Shown in pieces: positions 32,640 through 44,500 of a DNA stretch of 64,000 nt (position 1 is its first letter; each line of letters opens with the position of its first letter). Source of the DNA: Ornithodoros turicata (lineage: Eukaryota > Arthropoda > Arachnida > Ixodida > Argasidae); the NCBI RefSeq assembly GCF_037126465.1, contig NC_088205.1, positions 30,921,482-30,985,481 on the forward strand. Reading direction: 5' to 3'. Below the pieces are notes generated by a model. That model searched no databases. It was not told the DNA's origin and was given only the letters and a program-made list of their open reading frames with translations. The position numbers were made by a program, and so were the translations under genes.

Positions 32640-33700
32640 GATGAGATGGGGCTCATGCCGGTCAGCAGGCTGGGCGCTGCCCCAGTGTCATTTGTAGATA
32701 GTGAGAGGCGTGTTCCGGCCTAGTTTTGTTACGAGGCCGAAACACGTACCACTTTTTCGGTGTTAGTAGCTAAAGAATGCCTCGCAGTAAAAGTTGCCTT
32801 AGAAGCTTGTCGAGAGGCCGGAGGCATGAAGGAAGCGCAGGGGGGTAGCCGTGACCGCCCCCTGGTTGTGCAGGACAGGGCCGGTGCAGAGTGGCCAAAG
32901 AGAAGTTGGGGTAACCAAGTTGTCGTAAGTGGCGTTGGAAGACGCACGAGTCGTAGAAGGAGATATTGGTTGCAGGGTAACCGATAGCGCTGAGTACTGG
33001 CTTCCACGCAACAAAGTTGTGCAGTTGGGTGAGTTCAACTGGCGCATTTTATGCAGGAGTGAGGGTATACGTGCAACATTCATTCGAAGGCGATGGAGAA
33101 GTGATTCTTCAGCTCTATTGTAATGACAGGCAATAGTAGTGTCCTGCAGGGTGTCAATAAGTCTTAAGAAAGGATCGTAAGAGGTAGTGTCCGCTAGGAA
33201 CTGTTGGGTACAGACATAGCGCCAACGGCAGATGTGCTGGGAACAGGCAGAGGCCGTTGGGGTAGAGGGGTAGTAGGGATAGCCCCAGTAGATGTAGCGC
33301 GTCTCGCCATTGTGTCTACGCGGGTGTTACCAAGGAGGCCTACGTGTCTCGGGATCCGTTGAAGCGTCACAGAATGGCCATTGGCCGCGAGTTGGGTGAG
33401 AGTCTGAAGTATGAGTGCGTGGAGAGTGCAATGTTGCTATGGCGAAAAGAGAGCAGGAGACCCACAGCGTACAGGACGGGGAGGCTGTAACGCAGTGTCC
33501 CCGACACGAGGGCCTGGTGGACGCGATGAAGGTCAGAGAAAGACGGGCCCCAGGATGCACCAGCGAGGGGAAGCCGTCAAGGTAGAGCGAATGCCTGCAG
33601 AAAGATTTGCACGAGGACGCCATTGCAACAGTAGGGGCTCTAGATTTGCTCCGACGTACAGCAGGGGCTCTAGGGTGTTATTTTGTTTAATTGAGTTCTG
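32640..33700 (-). pseudogene. Decayed LINE RNase H and C-terminal region
   Basis: On minus, from about 33430, an RNase H C-terminal pattern is readable: LTQLAANGHSVTLQRIPRHV, then GLLGNTRVDTMARRAT, matching the QWIPSHVGLxGNExAD block with several substitutions. Further down (about 33110-32980) LLHRLRMNVARIPSLLHK and SPNC mark the LINE C-terminus. Frames break repeatedly. It is older than the I-type LINE nearby and in opposite orientation. A short poly-G (33710-33718) lies at its 5' side. Confidence 0.6.
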
Positions 33701-33730
33701 TTGACTTAGGGGGGGGGGGTTGCCCACATT

Positions 33731-33882
33731 ATATAAGACGTCTTCCAGACGCAGGCTACCTCGTTTACTTGTCATGGCGGAGAACGACGGAGCAGACGCA
33801 CCCGTACATATCGCTCACATCCGTTGTTGTCATCCATTTTCTGACGAAATACTTAATAACGTATTATCTATTTTCCGGTTAA
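33731..33882 (+). CDS. TATA box and short open frame, unrecognised
   Basis: A TATATAAG box at 33731 lies about 40 bp upstream of an ATG at 33774. The ATG opens 36 codons (MAENDGADAPVHIAHIRCCH, then PFSDEILNNVL) to a TAA at 33882. The spacing suits a pol II promoter and a first exon, but no consensus donor is convincing. Unknown function, possibly chance. Confidence 0.25.
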
Positions 33883-33884
33883 AA

Positions 33885-35520
33885 TAACGGCACACGCGTG
33901 CCTTCACACAAATTTGAAACTAAGCATGACTGAAACAAATTGGCGATGAATAGATGGTGTGAGTAGAGCTTGCCCACCATGAACAGGGCGAGCGGGGAGA
34001 CTTGCAGGAGACTACCCAAATTACCGAAATACTGAATACTGTGGGGCAGTAACTGATGAATAGGGTCTGTAAAAGTGGCCTATAACGACCTCACTTCCGC
34101 AACGAGAATGCCTGTAGACGTGTACCGGTACTGAGAAAAGAAAAGTGCCAATTGTGTTATGTACCGCTCTGGTAGTCTTCGGGTCCCTTGTGGTTTTGGG
34201 AGGGTGCCATTGCTGCCTGGTTCCACATCAGTACTGTCGGCATTGATCACGTCCTCAAGCACATTACTATGTTCCTTCGTGTCCCTCGTGCACGATAGCA
34301 TGTCCGGGATCGTTGCACTGTGTGTCCCCGGCCACCGTGGGCTTCCGCAGGCTGGATGGCTGGCAGCCTGGAGGGCGGGTCTGGTTTTTACTCTCACTAT
34401 CATTGCAACTCTATGATTGTCTTTGAAGTATGCGCAAGGGCTTATCAATGATGAAGAGTGAAGAGGGTCTCCAAACGAGATTTCAAAGATTTCAGATTTC
34501 CCCAGGCGAAGCATAAACAGTAGCGGTGTGAATAGTAGCGCCGCTATGTATAGAACACTACATTCATCTATGGGCACTACGAAGCAACGACACAGCTGTG
34601 GCGGGACCTAGCACGTGTGCAATCTGACAGGGAACCCTACACAGTAGCACGAACCGAGTTTACGGTGATGGGAAGCAGTGAATGGGGCGTGCGAACGTTA
34701 GTTACAGAGATTCGACAGCATTTCCATGCCATCTTAACATTTTTACTCCGGGAAACGGTTGTCTTGGCATAAAAATATTTATTGCACTACCGGGGTAAAC
34801 GGCGGTGGGAGGTTAAACCTCTTGAATCGGAACCATCGGCAAGGCGTCTATGCGACGTCTACCATGGGGCAACAGTATTATAGTAAATGCGATAGCGACA
34901 TTAAATTTCTCACTGTTGGGGCTTCGGTGTCCGCGTCACGTCACGCCCGTTTGTTTCTTTATAGGCACCGGTTCAGTAGGGAGATTTAGAAGGATTGGGG
35001 AGATTAGGACAGATTTAGCAGATTGGAATATCTTTGCGATAACGGTTCCGAAAATATGATATGCCAAGCACCTGATTCCTTTGAAGTGGCTGCCATCGCA
35101 TTGCTGATCATGGATTTGACAGCTTCCTGTAGTGTATAGTTTAAGTAGAGATCTTTGAATGTGCTAAAACTCCCTAAATGTGCGCTTCTTTTACAGCGGT
35201 AGCTGTTATGTGCAGACCTACTGCTAGTTCCGTGACCTGCGTAGTTCGCACAAAACGGCGAACGCTGCGACACAAAAGGAAAGCGAAAAAAAAAAAAGCG
35301 TATTGGGTGAGGGCGCGTACAGAAGAGGCCATCACACCACCGCGCAGCGCGCGGACGCTGGAATCCGTGTTGATGGCTTCAAGCAGGCGTCAATAGCTCC
35401 CCGTCTTCTCGGCACTAAAAGAATATCGCCGCGTCATAACCACGTGGTATTATGGCGTCAGACAACATAACAGATGCCTACTGGCCGAAGTACACTGCGC
35501 GCGATTGGTTGAGAAAGTTT
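33885..35520. other. No recognised gene
   Basis: About 1.6 kb with open frames on both strands. The longest is 165 codons on minus at 34080-34577 and lacks any motif I know. No terminal repeats were seen. Confidence 0.35.
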
Positions 35521-35524
35521 CACC

Positions 35525-35735
35525 AGCTCGCGTGCCTCAGTGGTCAGCGGGCTGGCCATGTCACATCGAGACTGGGAGGTACCAGGGTTCGAACCCCGGT
35601 GCCGGCTGTGCTATCTGGGGCTTTTCCTGAGTTTTCGTCAGACGCTTTCAGACATATGTCGGCGCAGTTCCCTTAGAAGAGTGCCTAGGATGTATATTCC
35701 TCCAGGGCATTAGGCGTGACGTTGTTCTCCTGAAA
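35525..35735 (+). mobile_element. tRNA-derived SINE fragment (Ruka-like)
   Basis: Has an A-box-like CCTCAGTGGTCAGC (about 35535) and a strong B box GGGTTCGAACCCC (about 35585). The body GCCGGCTGTGCTATCTGGGG and ACATATGTCGGCGCAGTTCC matches the copies at 12.9 and 54.0 kb. The tail (GGCGTGACGTTG) ends near 35730, and no poly(A) is seen. It is followed by an inverted pair of 28-bp tail-like sequences (35731-35816). Confidence 0.7.
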
Positions 35736-35737
35736 GC

Positions 35738-35816
35738 ATTGATGAAAGCATTTCGCCGTTGTCGACCTCACAGACAGGCCGACACAGAGAGGTCGACAGC
35801 GGCGAAATGCTTTCAT
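35738..35816. repeat. Short inverted repeat
   Basis: GATGAAAGCATTTCGCCG...GTCGACCTC is repeated inverted as GAGGTCGACAGCGGCGAAAT, GCTTTCAT, about 28 bp per arm. It resembles two opposed SINE/LINE tails. Confidence 0.6.
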
Positions 35817-35899
35817 TAGCACCACCACTACCTTGGCAAAGTTTCGAAATCGCCGACAGCCCACTCTTTCGCGGGCAGCCGTCCTGGCGTGTACCTGCA

Positions 35900-36161
35900 A
35901 GCGGAGTGGCAGCGTCTTGGCGATGTCGGTTGAGAACAACGTATTGTGTCCAAAGAGAAAGTGTGCTTGGATTTGTTCGTGCGTTACGGTGACTCTGCCC
36001 GTATTGTACTGTTTCCCGATGCAAGTATGATCCTACGAACAGTCTAGCCATTTCGAAGCTGAAACGCAGCGGGGAGCTGACGCCTGAGGAACAATTTCGA
36101 GCGCCGTCGCATTTTCAAATACAGTGACAACGAAGACAGGATTTGGAGCGACACAAGTATT
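35900..36161 (+). repeat. Dispersed repeat, left half split by LTR element
   Basis: Similar to part of the repeat at 11.64-12.37 kb (CGAACAGTCTA, GAGCGCCGTCGCATTTTCAA, GACAACGAAGACAGGATT). It is interrupted at GTATT by the LTR element and continues at 39449-39830, where an AATAAA (about 39739) and GAGTCGATGGCAGCC match the right part of the 12.3-kb copy. Confidence 0.5.
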
Positions 36162-36574
36162 ATTGTAACTCCGCCGTTTGGGTAGCGTGAAGACGGACTC
36201 CAACAAACTATGCAGGGAAATGGAGACAGACGCCGGTAGGCAGAATACGGGGGAAGGCGACACAGTATATATTTACATCATTTGTACAGACTGGTGACGG
36301 ACATACGTCCGAAGTACAGAAGGCGATGAGCACCCGATGTCGGATGCTTTTAAAACCAACGAAGGCGAGAGTGTCCCGCTTTCTCTATTCCAGGAATACA
36401 TCCCCTGCTTTGTTCGACTTCTTCGCTGCGTCCCAGCTTTATTGTTCGAAGGAGACCGCAGGTCTGTTTTCGGGATGGTTCCTTTTCTTCCCTGGCGTAG
36501 CTGCTCCCAAAAGACTTCTCAACTAGGTCGACCCACGATGCCAAATTCTCGGAACTTGACCTTGAGTCATAACA
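36162..36574 (-). repeat. 3' LTR of gypsy-type element
   Basis: 413 bp, differing from the copy at 39031-39443 at three positions that I could see. Read on minus it starts TGTTATGACTC and ends TTACAAT. A 5-bp duplication GTATT (36157-36161 and 39444-39448) brackets the whole element. Confidence 0.92.
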
Positions 36575-37275
36575 GGTCGACGGCGGCCCGGGTTGATCTC
36601 GCATTGGATAACAGTCCAACACTGATATCTAGTCGAGATCGTCCATTGAAGACACTGCACAACGTGACGTATTTCCCAACGCACGCAGTGACGCACACAC
36701 ACACACACCAGATGAAGACCTGAGTCCAACATACAGTTACACAGGTGTCGTTGCATCTCTTCGTGATTCAACAGTAGGTTGCTCAAAAGGCAACAAGACT
36801 GACACAGAATCCATAAACCAGTTTGCAACTTGCAAGCGACAACTCCACTGTAGTCAATCCAGGCTTACTACCAGAAAAAAAATGCTGATATTGAACTTCG
36901 CTTAATGGATCTTTCCCCATTTCGACAACAATGCAACAAAGGAACAATTCAGACTGATCTGACCAGCTGGCAGAGAACTATATTTGTGCTAATATGCACC
37001 GCTATCTCTTTTGCCCATTTTTCAATTCCGACAGAACGACACAGAAACAGATTACACCGTTGCAGTTATCACACAGAAAACTTCGTCTGAATTCTCTTAA
37101 CTCAAAAATCATATACGCGGTTCACATTGCTCAGTAGATCTGATAAGAACGCTTCAAAGTCAACTACCATTACCCAGGAAGTCAGATCCGATTGCAAAAA
37201 GTGTTTTGATCGTTACGTACCGTAACATATGCAAATCTATCCCTCGTTACCGCATCTAAAAACATCACATGATTT

Positions 37276-38762
37276 CTACCTACGATGTCTGAAACTTCTT
37301 CTCTCACGCCGTTGTTCACAACTTCGCTTTTTCTTTGTGGTGGCCTTTCCATAGTCGCATTCCGAATCCATTCTAAGACCGTTTCTACGCGCTAGATGTA
37401 CCGTTCGATTGGAAAGTATGTACGATAAATCATGTGGAAGCGCGTCTGATACAGCAGCCGTTGTACTGAATTCTCCAAATGTTCCACGCAAGCGTACGTT
37501 TGCTAGAGGCAGGCTGATTTCCTCACCCAAGGCCTGTCGCACCCAAACACGTCTCCCAGTGTATTCATGCTCCGGAACGTACGAGGCGTGAACAATATCA
37601 ATCGACGCTCCCGTATCGCGCAGAACCCTGCATTTCTTGCCATTAACGTTGCGAGTACTCAAATACGGCTTGAAAATTGATTTGTCTTCGTTATCCCTCT
37701 GAAATGCCATGGCCACGTACGCCTTTCGGCACCCTGCTGCTATGTGCCCTTCTTCGTGGCACTTATAACACACTACTGGCTTATTTCTTTCAAAAGACGC
37801 TCTAGCGTCTCTTTCCCTACGATTTGGCTTCTCACTTTCTGTCGAGCTTTCTGATTCGCGGTCAGAATCGCTTTCATTAGCAGATTCACTAGAACCAATT
37901 TTCTGCTTTCTTTTCTTTAGACCAGAAAAGGACCTGGTATTCTGACGCATTGCCACGTTCTTTCTCTCACGCAAGTTCGAACCCCTTCGTGACACATATT
38001 CATCCGCCAGATCTGCGGCATTCTCCACTGTGACAACCCCTGATTTGTCGCGCACCCAATTTCGCACTTTATCCGGTAACTCCTGGAGAAATTGCTCAAG
38101 CGCGATCGCCTCAAGAATCTTTTCGGCATCTCCAAATGCTTCAACACTCTTCATCCATTCTAGCAAGTTTGCTTCTACATCGAAACCTCGCTCGGCGAAA
38201 CTTTCCACCTTTCTACTCGACCCGTCCCTGAATCTCAACCGAAATGCTTCTGCTGACAAACGAAACCTCTTGAGCAAGCTTTGTTTCACCTTGTCATAAC
38301 TTTTTCTTGCGCGGAAAGTCGAGCAATGCTATCCGCCGCCTCGCATGGCAGTACCGTCATCAACCTCGCCGACCACGACCCTTTTTCGTAACCCTCTCGT
38401 TCGCAAACACGTTCAAAATTCACTAAAAACAGACCCATGTCTTGCCCTACTTTGAACGGTTGGAGAAGTTTCGACATATCTACGCTCTCGGGTCTTTGAG
38501 GGGACTCCGCGGTACCAGACTGCCGTCTAACAGCCAATTCTAATCTTAGTTTCTCTATTTCCCTTTCATGATCTTTGGCCACTTTTTCTCTTTGCTTTTT
38601 CTCTTCTAACGCCTGAAGGACCTCCTGTACATCATCCTCACCCAAGTCACTTTCTGTTATCGCTTGAATAACCTCTGCCTTCCGCGCCGTACTGCCTATT
38701 TCAACCCCAAATTCCCTGCAAACGTGAATCAAATCTACTCTCAGCCAACGCGTCAGATCCAT
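37276..38762 (-). pseudogene. gag: Gag-protease of the LTR element
   Basis: ATG at 38762 (the in-frame upstream TTG is not used) opens about 155 codons with a charged coiled-coil segment (LEEKKQREKVAKDHEREIEK). The frame ends near 38286. The second frame takes over within an A5 run (about 38306) and reads a SCAN/gag-like FQ-rich capsid region (RFRDGSSRKVESFAERGFDV). A zinc knuckle CYKCHEEGHIAAGC lies at about 37725-37768 and an aspartic protease motif DTGASIDIV near 37600. The shift could be programmed (A-run) or a mutation. The protein ends after the protease, with no pol following. Confidence 0.82.
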
Positions 38763-39030
38763 CTCGCAGCCCCTTTTTGACAATGTTGTCTCCAGCTATC
38801 TCGAAATCAAAATATGCAAATATTTCGAGTATAGCACCCCTACAAGCTTGAATTGAATAACCCACAATTCGAAAGCCTGGACAAACTACAACAAAGTCAT
38901 GCACTCACTCGCTGCATTCCGATACATGGATCCGGACAGCCCTTGTTCACCATTCGAGCCTTGAAGCCAATTTCATTGCTGCCCTGTGTTGCTGGTGCGT
39001 TGTAGCTGATTCCACCGCTGCCATCCAGTT

Positions 39031-39443
39031 ATTGTAACTCCGCCATTTGGGTAGCTTGAAGACGGACTCCAACAAACTATGCAGGGAAATGGAGACAGAC
39101 GCCGGTAGGCAGAATACGGGGGAAGGCGACACAGTATATATTTACATCATTTGTACAGACTGGTGACGGACATACGTCCGAAGTACAGAAGGCGATGAGC
39201 ACCCGATGTCGGATGCTTTTAAAACCAACGAAGGCGAGAGTGTCCCGCTTTCTCTATTCCAGGAATACATCCCCTGCTTTGTTCGACTTATTCGCTGCGT
39301 CCCAGCTTTATTGTTCGAAGGAGACCGCAGGTCTGTTTTCGGGATGGTTCCTTTTCTTCCCTGGCGTAGCTGCTCCCAAAAGACTTCTCAACTAGGTCGA
39401 CCCACGATGCCAAATTCTCGGAACTTGACCTTGAGTCATAACA
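39031..39443 (-). repeat. 5' LTR of gypsy-type element
   Basis: Partner of 36162-36574. Read on minus it is upstream of gag. The primer-binding region begins eight bases inside it. Confidence 0.92.
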
Positions 39444-39448
39444 GTATT

Positions 39449-39830
39449 CGCCGTTTCGTTGTTACCTCTGCGGCACTGCGAGCAACCAAACAAGATGCTC
39501 ATCGTGAAATCGCACGCACTCATGTGAACCTCGCTCGCTTCCAAGAGTAGACTGTCTTGCAAATTCGAACTTGGTTTGTCGTATTGCCAACTGTAGAACT
39601 GTATTTTGTTGGTTGTTGAACACACGTGAAAACACGAAAACACGTGTTGTGAAAACACGAACTTGGTTTGTCACGGACGCAACGATCTGTACGTACGGTG
39701 AATATTTGCGTCAAACTTTTGAGTCAATACGATGCATCAAATAAATGTGTTAGTTGTTTAGGGATACGAAATAACGGGTGTCTGCCAAGAAAATCAGTAG
39801 AGTCGATGGCAGCCACATAGAAATCATAAA
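39449..39830 (+). repeat. Dispersed repeat, right half
   Basis: Continuation of 35900-36161 after the LTR element. It contains a local duplication of AACACGTGAAAACACGAA-like sequence (39605-39665), an AATAAA near 39739, and a tail (CATAGAAATCATAAAGCGAG) that recurs inverted at about 53880-53925. Confidence 0.5.
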
Positions 39831-40444
39831 GCGAGACTAGAAGCAAAGGCCTGAGGAGGAAAATGGGAGAGAGCAAAGGAGTTGAACGGAGGGACTTTCC
39901 TCCTCAACGGCAAAGCGCGGGCTTCGTCATATTGTAGTAGCCGAAGCCGACTGGAAGTGCATGAGCGCCAGATAACCAAGCCAATCAAAAAAAAAAAGAA
40001 AAGAAAAAAGAATGGCAGCTGGTGCAGGTACGTATTCGTTTTTCTGCCTCCCGAATGTGCCTCCCCAAATATTGTACGCTGCAACGTCATGCTAGCCTTT
40101 TATGTCAGGTCACGTATACCTGTTTCAACCGCAGGTTGTGCTAGCATGACAAATAATGTGTGTAAACGTGTACGCTGCGTAATTTCTTACGGCGATGGAA
40201 CGTCAATACTCAAATTTTCAGTGCTACCGATATAACTTGGCCTGTGCAAGAAGTTTAGATATTGCAAGCTACTCTGTCATATTGAAAAATGCATGACCGG
40301 TGATGTGGGTTGATATGTGACCTTCATTGAGCTCGACGTTCTTCACTAAGCAGACACACAGACATTGAGTAAACGTAGGACGCTTGACGCAAAAATATTG
40401 AAGGAGAATTTGCACATGTAACGAACATGACTGGTTGAGCTAGT
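39831..40444. other. No recognised gene
   Basis: A-rich run at 39988-40010, otherwise unremarkable. No supported coding region. Confidence 0.35.
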
Positions 40445-40660
40445 TTATTGGTCTTGTCGTGACCTCCGCCTCACTGGTTCATGAAGAGCACTTGTTTTGT
40501 CAGTTTGCTCATGATGTAGGCCTTCTGGGATTTCTGTTAGCTTGCGGGACAGTTCGTGCAGCCTCAGCAGCAGGAACCGCTTCATGATCACTTTCACCAG
40601 TGAGATGATATGTTCGGGCTCAGAGCTGTAGTGGTCCAATAGATGTTCTTGATCTATGTA
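40445..40660 (-). pseudogene. Possible C-terminus of THAP/P-type protein
   Basis: Minus frame with EHIISLVKVIMKRFLLLRLH and ELSRKLTEIPEG, ending RRRSRQDQ and a stop. This helical, basic ending resembles the extreme C-termini of P-element/THAP9-type proteins seen in ticks. It has the same orientation as the THAP exon at 52789-52996. The two could be ends of one gene into which the 11-kb element was inserted. The evidence is resemblance and order only. Confidence 0.35.
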
Positions 40661-41494
40661 GTGGACTTTATGGTAGAGTTATGCTACATTGTTCATGACA
40701 ATGTGATTAGCCAAAACAGACTTCTTTTAACCGTTTTAACCGTTTTATCTGTGTCAGACTTCTGCTCAATTCATTTTGACTTGAAGGAATTTCACCGCAC
40801 GTATATGCATCTAGAGACTGTGTTTTCAAATCTGTTGCTTGCGCTCTCTCATTTTCACAGTTTTTTAAATCATAATTTCACAGGCTGTGGACACTGCAGT
40901 CATCTGCTCTGGAATGACATGAATGTGGCACCGTGCCTCGCAAACAGGTGAAAGCGCTTCATCACCTTCAGAAGTAGGTACCACCAGAGTGTGGAGCCAA
41001 GCATTAATAGTAAAGCTTTGTACCACAGTACAACTAAACAGTTTTCAGTATTTGCTTATTCATTGTAATACCCATTTCTTAGGTGCACTTTACTGTGTAC
41101 TACAGTAAACATTTAGTAACTGCAACAGCCAGTCCCCAGCACTTCTTGTTTGAGCAAAGCAGTAATTCGACTAGTGGACTGCACTCTACAACAGAGCGAA
41201 TACCCCTGTGCACCATGGTGTGTTTGAGTTGACCATAAGTTTCAGCTAATGTGACGTTTGACTGAAAGAGCGTTCACTGTATAATGCTCGAAATTGAGGT
41301 ATTGATTTTGAACTTACACGTTAGTTACACCTCAGTCATAGCTATTGCATATCTCTGACATTAGTACTTTTCTGGAACTGTTACTTACTTGTACTATAAT
41401 AAAAATCTTGATTATTACTGCCTACTCCTGCCAGAGGTGACAAGATGTAATTATGTAAGTAAGTAAGAAAACAAATGTATGTAATCATTTTCTT
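40661..41494. other. Flank of the 11-kb element, no gene seen
   Basis: AT-rich sequence up to the TSD at 41495. A TAAGTAAGTAAG run lies at 41454-41466. No exon could be supported, although the flanking pieces suggest a gene spanned this site. Confidence 0.35.
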
Positions 41495-41500
41495 GACAGG

Positions 41501-44500
41501 AGTAGTAATGACCCGTATAGAAACTACGGGGGTGAGAAACTACGGCACCCCCTGCCCTGAGCCCTGCGCGTATTTTTCCCTGCGCGGCGCGTCCCTGCGC
41601 GTTTTTTTCCCCGCGCGGCGCGCGTGCGGAGGCTTGTCCGCGCGATTATAACATGCAGAGACATGCAAAGAAGGGTCATACTCAAAAAGTACAGGTGAAA
41701 ATATATTTATTAATGCCAATCAAGTTGAGATATATTTATTAAAGCCAATAGTGCTGGGAATTGTGATGCCAATCAGGTGAAGGAGAAAAACCCAGCCGAA
41801 AAACCTTCACCACTTGTAACAGGGCGGTGCTCGGTTGGAGGGTTGCTGTGGTGGGCGGAGCGTGACCGGAGGGCTGCGCGCTTACCATTCACCCTGGGCT
41901 GACTTCTTTCACCATTTTCCTACTTGGGCCGACTTCATTCCCGTGACAGGTGGGCGGTGCTCGGGTGGAGGGCTGCTGTGGTGGGCGGAGCGTGACCGGA
42001 GGGCTGCGTGCGTGCTTACCCTTCAGCCTGGGCTGACTTCTTTCACAATTTTCCTACTTGGGCGTCGCGTGGCCCGAGGGCTGCGTGTGCGTTTACCATT
42101 CAGTCTGGGCCGCCGACTTTCGTCATTTTTCAGCCTGAGTCGACTTGAATCGTAATTTTTCCAGCTACAACAGGTGTGCAGTTTACATGCAAAGGATATC
42201 TATACACAAAAGTACAAGTGAAAATATATTTATTAAAGTCATTATGAATTATGTTATGACTCTGCGTGAATGGGAAAAACTTAGCCAAAAATCTGAAATA
42301 GAAGGAACACAATACACGTAACAAAGAATATACTTGTTACAGGTATGATACATTAGCATTGAATAGGGATCACAAATCAAACACAATATTTTTATTAACA
42401 GTAATCACAAGTTTTCAATGAATCAGAATTGATAGCGCATTTAAAATATTCTTAATCAATACGATTACAATCAAAATTACAAATTATATTATAAAACGTC
42501 TAATATTCCTATACGTGAGAACCATCAGTGCAATAGCGGGAAGTTTTGATAGTTGTATGCAGTTAAATGTGAACAGCAGAGACTCTGGAGGACTATGGGA
42601 CAGGAACACAAGAGGAAATAAAATCTATACCACTACATTGGTTAATCAAAACAACATAGTAATCTATCATTCAGAAAATGAAAAAATCAAACTCATCAGG
42701 AAACAGACATGTTAAAAATGAACTTCACCACATAGCACGCTCCTAGCCAACAATCAGAACAAAGAATGACACGAACACAAGAGGAAATAAAATCTATACC
42801 AATACAAAGAAGATATTCCACTTCACTACATAGCACTCTCCTAGCCAACAAACAGAACAAAGAACGACACGAACACAAGAGGAAATAAAATCTATACCAT
42901 TACAAAGAAGATATTCCACTTCACCACATAGCACACTACCAGCAACAAGCAGAACACGAACGACAAGAACACAAGAGGAAATAAAATATATACCAATACA
43001 AAGAAGATATTCCACTTCACCACATAGCACGCTCCTAGCCAACAAGCAGAACAAAGAACGACACGAACACAAGAGGAAATAAAATCTATACCATTACAAA
43101 GAAGATATTCCACTTCACCACATAGCACACTACCAGCAACAAGCAGAACACGAACGACAAGAACACAAGAGGAAATAAAATATATACCAATACAAAGAAG
43201 ATATTCCACTTCACCACATAGCACGCTCCTAGCCAACAAACAGAACAAAGAACGACACGAACACAAGAGGAAATAAAATCTATACCATTACAAAGAAGAT
43301 ATTCCACTTCACCACATAGCACACTACCAGCAACAAGCAGAACACGAACGACAAGAACACAAGAGGAAATAAAATATATACCAATACAAAGAAGATATTC
43401 CACTTCACCACATAGCACGCTCCTAGCCAACAAACAGAACAAAGAACGACACGAACACAAGAGGAAATAAAATCTATACCATTACAAAGAAGATATTCCA
43501 CTTCACCACATAGCACACTACCAGCAACAAGCAGAACACGAACGACAAGAACACAAGAGGAAATAAAATATATACCAATACAAAGAAGATATTCCACTTC
43601 ACCACATAGCACGCTCCTAGCCAACAAACAGAACAAAGAACGACACGAACACAAGAGGAAATAAAATCTATACCAATACAAAGAAGATATTCCACTTCAC
43701 CACATAGCACACTACCAGCAACAAGCAGAACACGAACGACACGAACACAAGAGGAAATAAAATATATACCAATACAAAGAAGATATTCCACTTCACCACA
43801 TAGCACGCTCCTAGCCAACAAACAGAACAAAGAACGACACGAACACAAGAGGAAATAAAATCTATACCAATACAAAGAAGATATTCCACTTCACCACATA
43901 GCACACTACCAGCAACAAGCAGAACACGAACGACACGAACACAAGAGGAAATAAAATATATACCAATACAAAGAAGATATTCCACTTCACCACATAGCAC
44001 GCTCCTAGCCAACAAACAGAACAAAGAACGACACGAACACAAGAGGAAATAAAATCTATACCATTACAAAGAAGATATTCCACTTCACCACATAGCACAC
44101 TACCAGCAACAAGCAGAACACGAACGACACGAACACAAGAGGAAATAAAATATATACCAATACAAAGAAGATATTCCACTTCACCACATAGCACGCTCCT
44201 AGCCAACAAACAGAACAAAGAACGACACGAACACAAGAGGAAATAAAATCTATACCATTACAAAGAAGATATTCCACTTCACCACATAGCACACTACCAG
44301 CAACAAGCAGAACACGAACGACACGAACACAAGAGGAAATAAAATATATACCAATACAAAGAAGATATTCCACTTCACCACATAGCACGCTCCTAGCCAA
44401 CAAACAGAACAAAGAACGACACGAACACAAGAGGAAATAAAATCTATACCATTACAAAGAAGATATTCCACTTCACCACATAGCACACTACCAGCAACAA

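Larger units (their letters stand above)
36162..39443 (-). mobile_element. Internally deleted Ty3/gypsy-type LTR element
   Basis: Two 413-bp LTRs, a 5-bp target duplication and an 18-nt primer-binding region at 39023-39006. The primer region reads TGGCAGCGGTGGAATCAG on minus and resembles the 3' end of tRNA-Leu. The element carries gag and protease but no RT, RNase H or integrase. About 700 bp between the protease region and the 3' LTR are non-coding, and no purine-rich tract precedes the 3' LTR. LTR identity of about 99 percent suggests recent insertion, mobilised in trans. It lies inside an older dispersed repeat. Confidence 0.88.

Noticed and set aside
34080..34577. 165-codon minus frame
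   Set aside because: No recognisable motif, splice context or repeat. Likely chance, so not listed as a gene.
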